Source: Paenibacillus eucommiae (lineage in GTDB: Bacteria; Bacillota; Bacilli; Paenibacillales; NBRC-103111). Taken from it: a stretch of 64,000 bases of DNA. Under the pieces are notes generated by a model that worked only from the letters and a program-made list of their open reading frames with translations, was not told the origin of the DNA and searched no databases. A program made the position numbers and the translations under genes. The stretch is from contig NZ_JAGGLB010000010.1 of assembly GCF_017874215.1 (NCBI RefSeq), forward strand, positions 124,001 to 188,000, in the 5' to 3' direction. Shown piece by piece: positions 16,952 to 26,582 of the stretch. The stretch's first letter is position 1, and each line of letters starts with the position of its first letter.

Positions 16952-19381
16952 TTACTGCTCCGCCCCTTTATATCCCATCATCCGATAGCCTTTAACTCGT
17001 TTCTTATACATACTCATTAAGACGGGTACTTGTTTGTCCACATAATCATAGATCTCCACTTCACTCTTATTGACATGGGAACGGTGCAGTCTACCCGCAT
17101 ACTACTGAAGGGTTCCTTTCCATGAGATCGGGTGTGCAAGAAACAAAGTATCCAATCGGGCATCGTCAAAGCCCTCGCCGATTAATTTGCCCGTTGCAAT
17201 AAATACGCGTTCTTCATGGTCAGGAATGCTTGCGATTTGCTGCCTGATCGCTTCCCTCTGCTTCTTCCCCATTCCACCGCGGAGGACGATTATATTTTTG
17301 GCGAATTTTTCAAGACGTTTTTCAAAATAGGCAACATGGGCCGTACGTTCTAATAGCAGTAAAGGAGATCTCCCTTTATCCAAGCAGCTCAGCAAGTCGT
17401 CGAAAATCTTCGAGTTACGTTCCTCATCCGTCACAAGTAATTGATAAATATCCTGGATGCCCTTAGTTTCTGAACCTCCTGGTAATTGAAACTGAGTGTA
17501 ACGTGGTATTACAGTCAGCGAAAACCCTCGTGAAACTGCTTGCATCTTAGCATCAACACGTATTCTCACAGGACCTAATTGCATGATCATGATGGCTTCT
17601 TGACCATCCTGACGTTTAGGTGTTGCCGTTAATCCAAATACATATTTGGATTTCGCCTGCATCAAAACTTGCTCAAAACTGAATGCTGAAACATGATGGC
17701 ATTCATCCACTATAATCTGTCCGTAATCTTTGATATAATCCTTTACTTCACCCTTATGATTTAAGCTTTGAATAACGGCAATATCCACGATGCCTGTTCG
17801 TTTATCTTTACCTCCTCCAACAATACCGATTGATTCTTTCGGTAAATCAAGAAAAGTCTGCAATCTTTCCTTCCATTGGTCCATAAGTTCCCTGCGGTGT
17901 ACCAATACCAGAGTGTTAACTTGGCGGTTCGCTATGATGTTGGAAGCAACCACCGTTTTCCCAAATGCCGTCGCTGCTGCTAAAATTCCCATATCATGGG
18001 CCATGATCGCCCTTGCCGCGGTATCCTGCATGGTTGTCAAAGTCCCACAAAACTTAGTATGAATGGGTGAACCCTCAGACCTCTCATCACTTATGCTCAA
18101 TTCGATATCATGGTGTTTAAAGAACGCCTGTACTTGCTGCAAACACCCTCTGGGCAATACCATATTATTCGAAAGATCCTCAGCACAGCAGATCACCCTT
18201 GGTTTTCCGTAGGTAGATAATCGCAAAGCTTGTGTTTTATAAAAATCTGGGTTAGCAAAAGAAGCAAGTCTCATTAATTGGTTAAGCATGTCGGGGGAAA
18301 GGCCTTTTTTGGAAACATAGAGACGATTCGATATGACAAGCGTTACTGTATCAGGTAACTGTTCACGTTTAGATATATCTAATGCTTTCCCTTTCGCTTC
18401 CCACGGCCTATCTTCATCTCCTTCAGAGTCTAAAAAACCTAATTGAAGAAAATTGCTTTCCAAGTCATACTTTTGTAAAAAACTGATAACTTCATCCTCT
18501 GTTAGTTTGCCTAATCCAAAAAGAAACTGCCACTGATCCTCATAAGGTTGAAAAAACTCATCTACAAAAACACTATTCCCACTCTTCCGTGGCCCTCCTT
18601 GAAGTGGGAGCGCAATTAAATTACCAAAGCCACCTTTGGGGAGGGTATCTTGATTGGGGAATAATCGGTCATAGGAGTCTAATCCCAGCTGATATCTCTG
18701 TTTCATCGTTAAAGTTAAAAGTGTAGTTCCCAGTTTTCTAGCCAAACTCGCAGATAGTGGCTCACTAAAGAAAATCCAAATATGCCCACCATTTCCTGAA
18801 CGGGAGCGCTCTAGCGCAGCGGGGATCTGTCTCTCCTTGCATACACGCATCACTACTGCAGTGTCTTCCTGCCAATTTTTCTTATCAAAATCAATAGCTA
18901 GAAACCAGCAAGTCTCATCCTTCAACATTGGATAGACGCCAATTGTTTGATCGGCCCTTGCATCTAAATGGTTTGAAATTACCTGATCCGTTACTGGCAG
19001 GAAATCTTGATGAAGACATACTGAGCATTTCACCTTTGGTTTTTGACAAACAGCCGTCCACTCATTACCACAAGCCGGCGAATATCCCGATTTCCCTTGT
19101 TTGTTCTGCCATCGAATTGGGTAAACTTCTTCACGTCCACGAAAACAGCTCCGGTATAATTCCAACTTATCTTCAACTGTAGAAAATTGATGAATACCCT
19201 CTGTCTTTGAATGTCTTATTGTAGCTACTGTTTTATCTCTATTTATATCCAAAGTTCTATGATCCACTGTCACTATTTCCGTAGAAATTAGATTAAGTTT
19301 TGACTTAAGATCTTCATTTTCACGCTTTAGCCTTTCGATTTCTATCATTGCCTGACGAAGCTGCTCCTTAATGTTATTCAA
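16952..19381 (-). pseudogene. AEP primase-SF2 helicase (TOTE-type), interrupted by an in-frame amber codon
   Basis: The 759 codons from the TTG at 19381 encode a short coiled coil (1-35), a Cys-rich patch (about 104-122) and an archaeo-eukaryotic primase domain with LAIDFDK (Asp164, Asp166) and SGNGGHIWIF (His200). A superfamily-2 helicase follows with AFGKT (472-476), DECH (559-562) and TATP (585-588). The frame stops at TAG (17102-17104) directly after ISWKGTLQ, but the same frame then reads YAGRLHR and 42 more residues to a TAA at 16952-16954. The TAG sits at the expected first Gln of helicase motif VI (QxxGRxxR). One C-to-T change from CAG explains it. The product is either inactive, made by readthrough, or the base is a sequencing error. 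Relatives are annotated with TOTE conflict systems. Confidence 0.85.
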
Positions 19382-19698
19382 CTAACTTCACTTCCCTTTC
19401 ATAGTTAGTGAACTTTTTTATCAATAACAAATGAGTCGTATCATAGTATATTTTTTGTATAAAGTTCTCGCTTCATACAATATGATATCGCAGGTATGAT
19501 CGTTTGAGCTAGAGGTTCACAAAAAAAGAACTCCTAAATGCGAATCTACAATACAATAAGCGCGATGCCGCGGCGCAATCTTTCTATACAACAAACATCA
19601 AGTAAAATAAAAAGGACACCCTCAACAGGATGCCCAATAGTGTGTCTCGTTTCAAATTCATATTGAGAGCGCTTTAAAAGTGAGAGCAGCCTGTCCAC
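19382..19698. other. Intergenic region upstream of the primase-helicase
   Basis: No gene is visible in these 317 bp. The stretch must carry the promoter of the primase-helicase gene and the end of the NlpC/P60 transcript. I found no convincing hairpin terminator or operator. Confidence 0.5.
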
Positions 19699-20217
19699 TT
19701 ATTTAAGAACGCGAACAGCACTTACATAATGATCGTCCCACCAGCCGGAACCCATATCACTGAACTTGACGCCGCCTTTGCCAAATGTGTGCAGGACTTT
19801 ATTGTTGCCAGCATAAATACCGACATGGCCAATGCGTTTAATGGAAGATGAGCTGTACTTCATAGTGGCTCTAGTCGAAAAGAATACCAGATCTCCGACA
19901 CGTAAATTTTTCCGGGAGATTTTAGTACCATTTTCAGATTGTCCTCTAGCTCCCCGGGCCAGGTTAATTCCATGTTTTTTGAATATATATTGAGTAAAAG
20001 ATGAGCAGTCAAATGTACGCGTGGAACCGGACTTAGCCCCCCATTCATACGGGGTTCCCAAGAAACGTTTGCCCATATCAATAACTGATTTCTGCTGGGC
20101 ACTCGTCGCAGCGGCTTGAGCAGCAGGAGGAACAACAGATACACTTAATAACAATGAAAGCGCCATACAAAATGACAAAAATAAAAACCTCTTTGGAAAC
20201 TTCAATTTCAAACCCAT
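19699..20217 (-). CDS. Secreted NlpC/P60 family cell-wall peptidase
   Basis: The 172-residue protein has a signal peptide (MGLKLKFPKRFLFLSFCMALSL, ending near AQAAA) and a single NlpC/P60 domain. The catalytic Cys is in TFDCSSFTQY, the His in RIGHVGIYAG and the third residue is near VLHTFGKGG. It should cut peptide stems of peptidoglycan outside the cell, usually the D-Glu-gamma-diamino-acid bond. I chose the ATG at 20215-20217 because GGGAGG stands upstream; the frame extends 14 codons further without support. It carries no SH3 or LysM domain, so how it is targeted to the wall is unclear. Confidence 0.9.
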   Translation of the reverse strand: MGLKLKFPKRFLFLSFCMALSLLLSVSVVPPAAQAAATSAQQKSVIDMGKRFLGTPYEWGAKSGSTRTFDCSSFTQYIFKKHGINLARGARGQSENGTKISRKNLRVGDLVFFSTRATMKYSSSSIKRIGHVGIYAGNNKVLHTFGKGGVKFSDMGSGWWDDHYVSAVRVLK

Positions 20218-20584
20218 TCTAAAAACCTCCCAGTAGATTCTCGTTGTAACCGGTTTCACAATTTGAATATAGCAGTTTATGTATTTATATTACAATGGAA
20301 ACAATTACATCCTGCCAGGTTGACCCGCAAAAAACCAGGCACAGTCAAGGCTTGTCCTTTTATTAAAAATTGAAGAGAATAATATGGTTATTTATCACTT
20401 GACAATTAATAAACTTATATTAACCCCATTTTAAATAAATGTCTCTATAAAAAGTCCTGGAAATCCGTCAACAATTCCAAAATTTCTACTTTTCACAAAA
20501 AATACTTCAAAGTTTATTCCAAAATGAAATAAAGTAGTTTATACTTAGGTCAACATCATGACTATAAGTAAAAGGATGAGTACA
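20218..20584. other. Divergent promoter region, NlpC/P60 and CHR genes
   Basis: This AT-rich gap separates the leftward NlpC/P60 gene from the rightward CHR pair. No repeat element or gene is visible. It should contain both promoters, but I could not single out a convincing pair of hexamers. Confidence 0.5.
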
Positions 20585-21262
20585 ATGACGAAGCGATCGA
20601 ACCATCGAAGCTGGAACATGCTGCTGCAAATTTTTTGGTCTTTTTGTAAAATTGCTCCCGCAACCTTTGGCGGCGGTTACGCGATGCTGCCTGCGGTAGA
20701 ACGTGAGGTCGTTAAGCACCACAAATGGTTAACAGAAGAAGAAATGGCCAGGGCTATTTCCATAGCAGGCGCCTCACCTGGAGGGATCGGTGTTAATTTC
20801 GCCGTCTTTATCGGCTTCAAGCTTATGGGCTGGCGGGGTATTATCGCAGCTGTTGCGGGCATTATGCTGCCAACCTTCCTTATTATTGTGAGTCTGGGCG
20901 TTTTCTTGCAAGCCACGCGGCAAAATGTGAAAGTAATGGCAGCGCTGCTAGGCATCCAGGTAGCGATTATATCTCTGGTGGCATATGCAGGTGTAAAAAT
21001 GTCCCGCTCGGCGATTTTAGACAAAACCACCTTAACCCTATTAATAATTAGCATCGTTATGCTTCTTCTTGGTGTTCATCCAGCTGTTATGATCCTGCTT
21101 GGTGCTGCTGCAGGAGTTGCCAGCATTTATATCAAGGAGAAGCTGCGCCTTTCTATTTCTACAGAGCGAAGCAAGACAGCATCGGCAAAGGCCTCCATGA
21201 CCCAAACAAAAATCACTTTTGCGCCAAAGGTTCATGAATATTACTTTGGCGATGGTATTTGA
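20585..21262 (+). CDS. Chromate transporter family protein, N-type half (short-chain CHR)
   Basis: The 225-residue membrane protein is one CHR domain, with the hallmark FGGGYAMLPAVEREV and GASPGGIGVNFAVFIGFKLMGW. Short-chain CHR proteins work as pairs of opposite topology, and its partner follows directly. Members export chromate or may transport sulfate-like anions. The ATG at 20585 has AAAAGG 9 bp upstream; an ATG nine codons earlier is also possible. After the CHR domain there is a hydrophilic tail (about 195-225) not normally prominent in this family. Confidence 0.88.
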   Translation: MTKRSNHRSWNMLLQIFWSFCKIAPATFGGGYAMLPAVEREVVKHHKWLTEEEMARAISIAGASPGGIGVNFAVFIGFKLMGWRGIIAAVAGIMLPTFLIIVSLGVFLQATRQNVKVMAALLGIQVAIISLVAYAGVKMSRSAILDKTTLTLLIISIVMLLLGVHPAVMILLGAAAGVASIYIKEKLRLSISTERSKTASAKASMTQTKITFAPKVHEYYFGDGI

Positions 21263-21279
21263 AGGCGAGGCGGTCCATT

Positions 21280-21816
21280 ATGCTATTAGAGTTATTTGGG
21301 ACTTTTTTTATTATCGGCTGTATCTCCTTCGGTGGCGGTTATGCGATGATCCCTGTCATCCAGCATGAGGTGCTGGCCCATGGTTGGATGACCGATGCAC
21401 AATTTGCCGATACTGTTGCTGTGGCTGGGATGGCTCCTGGTCCTATTGCAACGAACAGCGCCATTTACATTGGCTATCAAACCGCAGGCTGGCCGGGCAG
21501 CATCATCTCAACTGTCGGAATGATCCTTCCCTCCGTCATTGTCATTGTACTGGTAAGCATCGTTTTTTATAAATGGTACGATCATAAATGGGTGAAAGCC
21601 GTGTTTTACGGATTACGGCCAGTAATTGCCGGACTTATTCTGTATGCTGCCATCCGTCTTGCTATGGTACATCCAAGCTTCAACAGTTTATCAATCAACG
21701 CACTGATAGCATGTTTGTTAATTCTGGCTGCCATTGTGGCAATCGTTCGTTATAACATGCATCCTTTGTTTGTTATTATTTTGTCTGCTCTTGTGAATAT
21801 AGCCATTTATGTTTAA
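21280..21816 (+). CDS. Chromate transporter family protein, C-type half (short-chain CHR)
   Basis: This 178-residue CHR protein has ISFGGGYAMIPVIQHEV and VAGMAPGPIATNSAIYIGY, matching the other half of bidomain ChrA. It begins 17 bp after the first half; a TTG at 21259 would overlap that gene, but GAAGGCGAGG favours the ATG at 21280. Together the two should form a heteromeric anion exporter in the cytoplasmic membrane. An intrinsic terminator follows directly. Confidence 0.88.
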   Translation: MLLELFGTFFIIGCISFGGGYAMIPVIQHEVLAHGWMTDAQFADTVAVAGMAPGPIATNSAIYIGYQTAGWPGSIISTVGMILPSVIVIVLVSIVFYKWYDHKWVKAVFYGLRPVIAGLILYAAIRLAMVHPSFNSLSINALIACLLILAAIVAIVRYNMHPLFVIILSALVNIAIYV

Positions 21817-21820
21817 AAGA

Positions 21821-21853
21821 AAAACTCCCAGCGTAAAGCCGAATGGGAGTTTT
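21821..21853 (+). terminator. Intrinsic terminator after the CHR pair
   Basis: AAAACTCCCA (21821-21830) and TGGGAGTTTT (21844-21853) form a perfect 10 bp stem with a 13-nt loop, ending in four Ts, 5 bp after the stop codon. With A and T runs on both sides it can also serve the leftward YheC-like gene. Confidence 0.85.
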
Positions 21854-21882
21854 CCGAAGCGTCGTGGCGGCGGCTGTACAGC

Positions 21883-22641
21883 TTATTTCGTCCTTCCGTA
21901 CTGCTTGGCATAGGAAAGTATGTGCCGATACAAGCTTTTATCCCTCATGTTCTTTAGCGGATATATTTGTGGGCTCGTATTCACTTCCAGAATCCATGGT
22001 TTTCCCTTTTCATCCAGTGCTACGTCCAGGCCAAGTTCTCTGAACCCCTTTTTATGCTGATCAAAGTTGTAGCCAACGGATACGCCTAATTGCTTCAATT
22101 GTGATTCGGTACGTTGAATCAACGCTTTCTTGTACCCTGCTCCAGACAAGGTTGGGGACAAATAGTCAACTTTACCGCCTTGGGCGTAATTGGTAGCGAC
22201 CTTTCCCGGTATGCCTATTTTCGTGAACATCCCCGTGCTTACCCATCTTCCTTTATTCGTCTTCTGGACCATGACACGAATATCGAAAGGTCTTCCATTG
22301 GTTTTAGCCAAACGAATGCCCTGCTGCAGCAAAAAAGATCTGCCACGGGCAAAACGAGATAGCTTTTTGTACAAATGATCCATACTTGAGCAGGCATTCT
22401 TTCTAGTGCCTAATTGGATCCGGTACCCATGATTTTTTCTTTTGATCCGAATAATGTCAGCCCCGCCCGTTCCTCCCGTAGGTTTGAAGTAAATGATCGA
22501 ATAGGCGGAAAGCATCGATATTAGGTTCTCTTTATTAAACAGTGCCGTGCGGGGGACATGCCTCCGTAAATCCCGCTGCTGCAACAGCCATTTGGTTTTA
22601 ATCCACTTGCTGCCGAATGTGCTGCTTCTATATCTCTTCAT
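21883..22641 (-). CDS. YheC/YheD-like ATP-grasp protein (spore coat associated)
   Basis: This protein (252 residues from the ATG at 22639-22641, chosen for the GGGAGGTGAG site) is an ATP-grasp enzyme of the YheC/YheD group. Visible pieces are YFKPTGGTGGADIIRI, RPFDIRVMVQK and the metal-binding ILEVNTSPQIYPL. In Bacillus the relatives are spore-coat-associated, and their reaction is not known. It is shorter than YheC and YheD, and is essentially the ATP-grasp domain alone. Its neighbours give no functional hint. Confidence 0.85.
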   Translation of the reverse strand: MKRYRSSTFGSKWIKTKWLLQQRDLRRHVPRTALFNKENLISMLSAYSIIYFKPTGGTGGADIIRIKRKNHGYRIQLGTRKNACSSMDHLYKKLSRFARGRSFLLQQGIRLAKTNGRPFDIRVMVQKTNKGRWVSTGMFTKIGIPGKVATNYAQGGKVDYLSPTLSGAGYKKALIQRTESQLKQLGVSVGYNFDQHKKGFRELGLDVALDEKGKPWILEVNTSPQIYPLKNMRDKSLYRHILSYAKQYGRTK

Positions 22642-22746
22642 ATAAAGCCACTCACCTCCCATCCCCTCAGCTTATGTCTGGAAATGGGAGCCTGTCACCG
22701 CACTTGCCTATACAACCCGGATCCTCCTCATTATTGGGTCATTTGC

Positions 22747-23823
22747 TCATGAAGAGAGGTTTCTTGCCTGCTTGGCAGCAAAATACTTTGCTCTAAACGT
22801 GAACAAATAGGTTACAGCAAGGCACTCGAAAAAGGTTAAGAATAAGAATACAAAATCCTGGGAAATCGTCATAGTCGCTGTATCCCAGTTCAGCAGAAGA
22901 AGATTTAATTTCATAAAGAGCACATGACCGCAAAACGTGACGATGCTGAACAGATTAATCACCTTATGATAGGACTGGATAGCCTGGCTTTTGATATGGA
23001 GAACCCCATAAAAGAGCAGGATTGTATTCGGAAGAATACTGAAAGCGAGCTTATACTCGAGGCTCCACTGGGCAAAACGAAGCAGCAGCAGGGTCTCCAC
23101 AAGCGTGAGCACTACAGACGGGATCAGAAGCGGCCATATTTTGCTTTGAACAAACTTGTCCTCATATTTGGCCAGGATCACGCCAGCCAGAACAAAGGTA
23201 AAGCCATACCCGAAATACCTGGTAACAAACAGATCGAGATAATGGAGGTAGGTTGGGTTAGTGATTGGAGTGCTGCCCACAGCAGGCGCCAGAGCGGTCA
23301 TAAGCGTTCCGGATACAAATTGGCTCACTACAAATCCGAGCAGTCCGAGTATAACGGCAAGTCGCACATATTTTTTTTCATAAAACCAATAACAAACTAG
23401 AATACTAAAAATAAGCGGCGGGATAAACCATAGCTGTACAAAAGGCCCATTCAAAAACACGGTCATAAACAAAATTTTCGCCTGCAGAAAGAGATTTGGT
23501 AAGGATAAGCCTTTGCTAATCAACTCCGGAACGATAAATTCCGCTATAAAAATCAGGCAGAAAAAGCCGTACATCCAAACAATCCGGAGTAAGTATTTGC
23601 GTACATATTGCCTTGAATTTGCCGCATGCACCCAGCCCTTGTACGCTAGAAAGCCTGCAACCACATAGAAGCATGGCACAATGACCCTAAGAATGAGAAG
23701 CACAAACTGCATTTGTTGATTCGGCATGAACTCTACATAACGAAAGTACATCACATGTGCCAGTAAAACGAGCAGAGAGCCTGCAAGCTTAAAAATGGTA
23801 ATGCCTGAATAATACCTACGCAT
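22747..23823 (-). CDS. Membrane acyltransferase (acyltransferase 3 family)
   Basis: The 358-residue protein has about ten membrane helices, beginning with SLLVLLAHVMYFRYVEF. There the His in the LLAHV segment is in the place of the family's conserved catalytic His. Members move acyl groups onto sugars, lipids or peptides at the membrane. Its start overlaps the end of the AMP-ligase gene by 8 bp, so the two are coupled. The ligase could activate the acyl chain that this enzyme transfers. The acceptor is unknown. Confidence 0.85.
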   Translation of the reverse strand: MRRYYSGITIFKLAGSLLVLLAHVMYFRYVEFMPNQQMQFVLLILRVIVPCFYVVAGFLAYKGWVHAANSRQYVRKYLLRIVWMYGFFCLIFIAEFIVPELISKGLSLPNLFLQAKILFMTVFLNGPFVQLWFIPPLIFSILVCYWFYEKKYVRLAVILGLLGFVVSQFVSGTLMTALAPAVGSTPITNPTYLHYLDLFVTRYFGYGFTFVLAGVILAKYEDKFVQSKIWPLLIPSVVLTLVETLLLLRFAQWSLEYKLAFSILPNTILLFYGVLHIKSQAIQSYHKVINLFSIVTFCGHVLFMKLNLLLLNWDTATMTISQDFVFLFLTFFECLAVTYLFTFRAKYFAAKQARNLSS

Positions 23824-25576
23824 TTTTTCTTAGCTCTCCTATCCGGTCCAAGGCCAGCAGCTGAAGTTCAGCAATAGAAATCTTCCCTGTCGGTGACAGC
23901 GGAAAATAAGGCAGGAACACAACATATCTTGGAATTTTAAAAGCGGACAAAAAGGGCGTCATATCATTTTTAAGTTTTTCAGCGTTCAAGGCTGCTTCAT
24001 CTTTGGTGACGATACAAGCACAAATTTGCTCTCCATACAGCTCATCCGGAATCCCGAACACGATAGCTTCTTCCACATCCTTGTGGCACAGCAGCACATT
24101 TTCTATTTCTACAGGGGAAATTTTTTCTCCACCGCGGGAAATTAACCGATGCAGCCTTCCGGTAATCGTCAAATGCCTTCTTTCATCGAGAAAGCCCAGA
24201 TCTCCAGATTTGTACCATCCGTCTTTTGTGAAGCTTGGCTTGCCCTGATTTTCCTTTGTGTAGCGCATAACCCTATGGCTTCGGATAACAATTTCGCCAT
24301 GCTCATAGAGAGGCAGGGGCTCCTCTGTTTCCGGGTCCAATATCCTTACTTCCACGCCCTTGTCCAGCTTGCCCGCAAGACTGTAGGAGCCATGTTCAAA
24401 ATCCTTCTGTTGGATCAGTCCGCTTAACAAATTCACCCGCTTTAACAGCTTGTACAAAAGTGACACCATCAGATTGTTCTTTCGATCCATAAAACAAGTC
24501 CCATTGGCGACAGCCCCCGCTTCGGAAGAGCCATAGCTCACCATAAAGAAGTACAGGTTCAGGTCTTTGGTTACTTTTTGCAAAATGGAATTATTCACCG
24601 CCGCAGAGGTAAACGCCACGCCGAGTAAAGACGTCAAGTCGAATTGATTTCGCTTCGGGGAGCTGAGCATGTGCTGGATCATAAAGGGTGTCCCCACCAA
24701 AACCTTGCATTTCATCTTGTCAATCACAGCCAAACTTTTCAAAGGATTAAAGTGCGTCAGCATCACGATACGAACATTGCAAACCTTTAAGGCTGTAAAA
24801 ATCGTCGAAAAACCGCCCATATGGTACAAAGGCAGCAAATTCATAATCGAGAAATACCGCGTTATACGGTCGGTCATTCTTTGCATTATCGAAGCACCTT
24901 TACCCCGGCTGCCCGCAGCACTTGGAGAAACCACAAAGGAGGCCGTAGAACGGAGGACACCTTTCGGAGTGCCAAGAGTCCCTGAAGTATAAAGCAGAAT
25001 AAGAGGATCTTTGGAGCAAACGGACTGACATGCCGACAAAAAGTCCTGATCAGCTCCACGCTCCCCTAACCTGGCCAATTCCTCAAAAGGACGGAAAGGA
25101 GCGAAAACCTTTGCTTTATCCTCCAAAACAAAAATATTCGCAGGAACCCAGGAGCTGTCACCGCTTAGCTTGCTTTCGGAAATGATGTCTTCCAACAAGG
25201 AAGGATAATGCAAATGGTGCCCTTCTGTTCCTATGATCATCGCTGTGGGCCTTGAATCTTTCAGATAGATTTGCAGCTCATGCTTCTTGGAATATGTATT
25301 AAGCGGAACCACAATAGCTCCCACACAAGCAGCCGCAAACATCGACAGGATCAGTTCCATTCTGCCCGGCATCAGTAGTGCTATGGAATTTCCTTTGGTG
25401 ATGCCAAGCTGCAAGAAGCCCTTGGCCAGAAGCCGGACGTCGTGCCAGATGGTCGACCATGAGTAATTTTGCTGAAGCTCCGGAAAGCTGTAAGCGATAT
25501 CATGCGGAGAATACGCTGCCCGTTTAAGCAGTAAATACGGAATCGTATCCTTATTCAAATCCTTTATGTATTTCAT
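23816..25576 (-). CDS. AMP-dependent acyl-CoA synthetase/ligase
   Basis: This 586-residue enzyme belongs to the ANL superfamily. It has the phosphate loop LLYTSGTLGTPKGV, the aromatic/Gly motif VSYGSSEAGAVANG and the C-terminal hinge and lysine region GRLHRLISRGGEKISPVEIE. It adenylates a carboxylic acid and probably makes its CoA thioester. I chose the ATG at 25574-25576 because GGGGGAAAGG precedes it. The open frame runs 33 codons further up through a 15 bp tandem repeat and is unlikely to be coding there. It heads a two-gene unit with the membrane acyltransferase. Confidence 0.88.
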   Translation of the reverse strand: MKYIKDLNKDTIPYLLLKRAAYSPHDIAYSFPELQQNYSWSTIWHDVRLLAKGFLQLGITKGNSIALLMPGRMELILSMFAAACVGAIVVPLNTYSKKHELQIYLKDSRPTAMIIGTEGHHLHYPSLLEDIISESKLSGDSSWVPANIFVLEDKAKVFAPFRPFEELARLGERGADQDFLSACQSVCSKDPLILLYTSGTLGTPKGVLRSTASFVVSPSAAGSRGKGASIMQRMTDRITRYFSIMNLLPLYHMGGFSTIFTALKVCNVRIVMLTHFNPLKSLAVIDKMKCKVLVGTPFMIQHMLSSPKRNQFDLTSLLGVAFTSAAVNNSILQKVTKDLNLYFFMVSYGSSEAGAVANGTCFMDRKNNLMVSLLYKLLKRVNLLSGLIQQKDFEHGSYSLAGKLDKGVEVRILDPETEEPLPLYEHGEIVIRSHRVMRYTKENQGKPSFTKDGWYKSGDLGFLDERRHLTITGRLHRLISRGGEKISPVEIENVLLCHKDVEEAIVFGIPDELYGEQICACIVTKDEAALNAEKLKNDMTPFLSAFKIPRYVVFLPYFPLSPTGKISIAELQLLALDRIGELRKNA

Positions 25577-25613
25577 TTTGACCTTTCCCCCCGAAATCAT
25601 GTAAGTGAAATAG

Positions 25614-25732
25614 TTCTTCATAACGATCAAAATTATAACGATAAAAATCATAATGATCAAAATTATAGCGATCAAAATTATGAAGAATCACTGATTATAG
25701 GTCTAATATACCATTTATGAAGTTCTTCATAA
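25614..25732. promoter_or_regulatory. Operator-like TTATGAAG motifs upstream of the AMP ligase
   Basis: TTATGAAG-TT-CTTCATAA (25715-25732) is an 8 bp inverted repeat with a 2-nt centre. Its half TTCTTCATAA recurs at 25614-25623, and its complement TTATGAAGAA occurs at 25678-25687. Three related sites in 120 bp upstream of the ligase start suggest a repressor binding region. No regulator gene is adjacent. Confidence 0.5.
25620..25679. repeat. 15 bp tandem repeat, four units
   Basis: Four adjacent 15 bp units at 25620, 25635, 25650 and 25665 follow the pattern ATAACGATCAAAATT with one to three changes each. The array lies in the leader of the AMP-ligase gene, between two of the TTATGAAG motifs. 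Confidence 0.85.
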
Positions 25733-25789
25733 AGAACAAATTTTCATTATCTTGATCGCTATACCACAACTTCCAAAATATAATATAGG

Positions 25790-26345
25790 AAACGCCTTGC
25801 GGCGTCCTTTGAGGTGCATGTTCGTGACGTTAGCGCGAGGAGGGAGGGAATGGCTGTGGGCTCCAGCCGCTGTTAAAGATTTGTTCCCTGAATGGAATGG
25901 ATGAGGGGGTTGGAACAAATCTTTAAAGGCGGACGCTACCGCTCTTCCTCCCACAGCCATTCCCTCTCTTTAGCTACAATCGCACGAACACCTAGCTCAA
26001 ACGGACAGCCAGCAAGGTTTTTTCTCTTGAGTGGAGGAGATTTCCTGTCGGGCAAAGGCGCTGGGGATGAAAAACGGCCCCGCCAGTGTGCACATCCGTG
26101 GAGATCTGCTGGGATCTGCTGCTTTAACGATGTTTTTCATCGTTAAAAGCACCAGGTCCTCTCCCCATCCTTACTTTAACGATGTTTTTCATTGTTAAAT
26201 CCCTGGTATCCGTCCTGATGCGGCCATCCGAACCCTTTTAACGATGAAAATCATCGTTAACGTGCTGCTTGGCCTGGAAAAACTTGTTTTAACGATGAAA
26301 AACATCGTTAAGTCAAGCATGCGCTCAAGCGGGCAGCCAGCAAAC
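25790..26345. repeat. Long foldback/four-palindrome repeat, copy C
   Basis: This copy fills most of the gap between the AMP-ligase and ilvD genes. The left half has both arms, TTAAAGATTTGTTCC and GGAACAAATCTTTAA, with flanking GGGAATGGCTGTGGG and CCCACAGCCATTCCC arms. The right half has four palindromes at 26123-26147, 26175-26199, 26237-26260 and 26288-26311. Start spacings are 52, 62 and 51 bp. No coding frame is convincing. Confidence 0.87.
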
Positions 26346-26462
26346 AGACAAACAGACAGCAAAAGTTGCTTTCCTGAGGGAAAGGGATAGTGGCTATATG
26401 GAAAATCTGTGCTCACTCCAGGCATCCTTCCACAAACGTATACTTTTCGAATAAAAATCATG

Positions 26463-26499
26463 AAAAAAAGGAACAGCGCTATGTAAGCAGTTGTTCCTT
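26463..26499 (-). terminator. Intrinsic terminator of ilvD
   Basis: On the minus strand AAGGAACA and TGTTCCTT pair around a 16-nt loop and are followed by a run of Ts (plus-strand As 26463-26469). It lies about 85 bp past the ilvD stop. Confidence 0.75.
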
Positions 26500-26500
26500 C

Positions 26501-26582
26501 CAGATTTACATTCCAGATTTATATTCCAACCTAACAATCCGGTTTAAACGCCAGACTTGTATTCCAAACTTGTATTCCAAGC
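26501..26582. repeat. Degenerate ~14 bp repeats
   Basis: Units resembling CCAGATTTATATT or CCAAACTTGTATT recur about five times between the ilvD stop codon and its terminator. They are imperfect and of unknown role. Confidence 0.5.

Noticed and set aside
17102..17104. Recoding of the TAG as pyrrolysine
   Set aside because: Nothing in the window suggests pyrrolysine machinery, and the position is a conserved Gln in the helicase family, so a plain nonsense change is the simpler reading.
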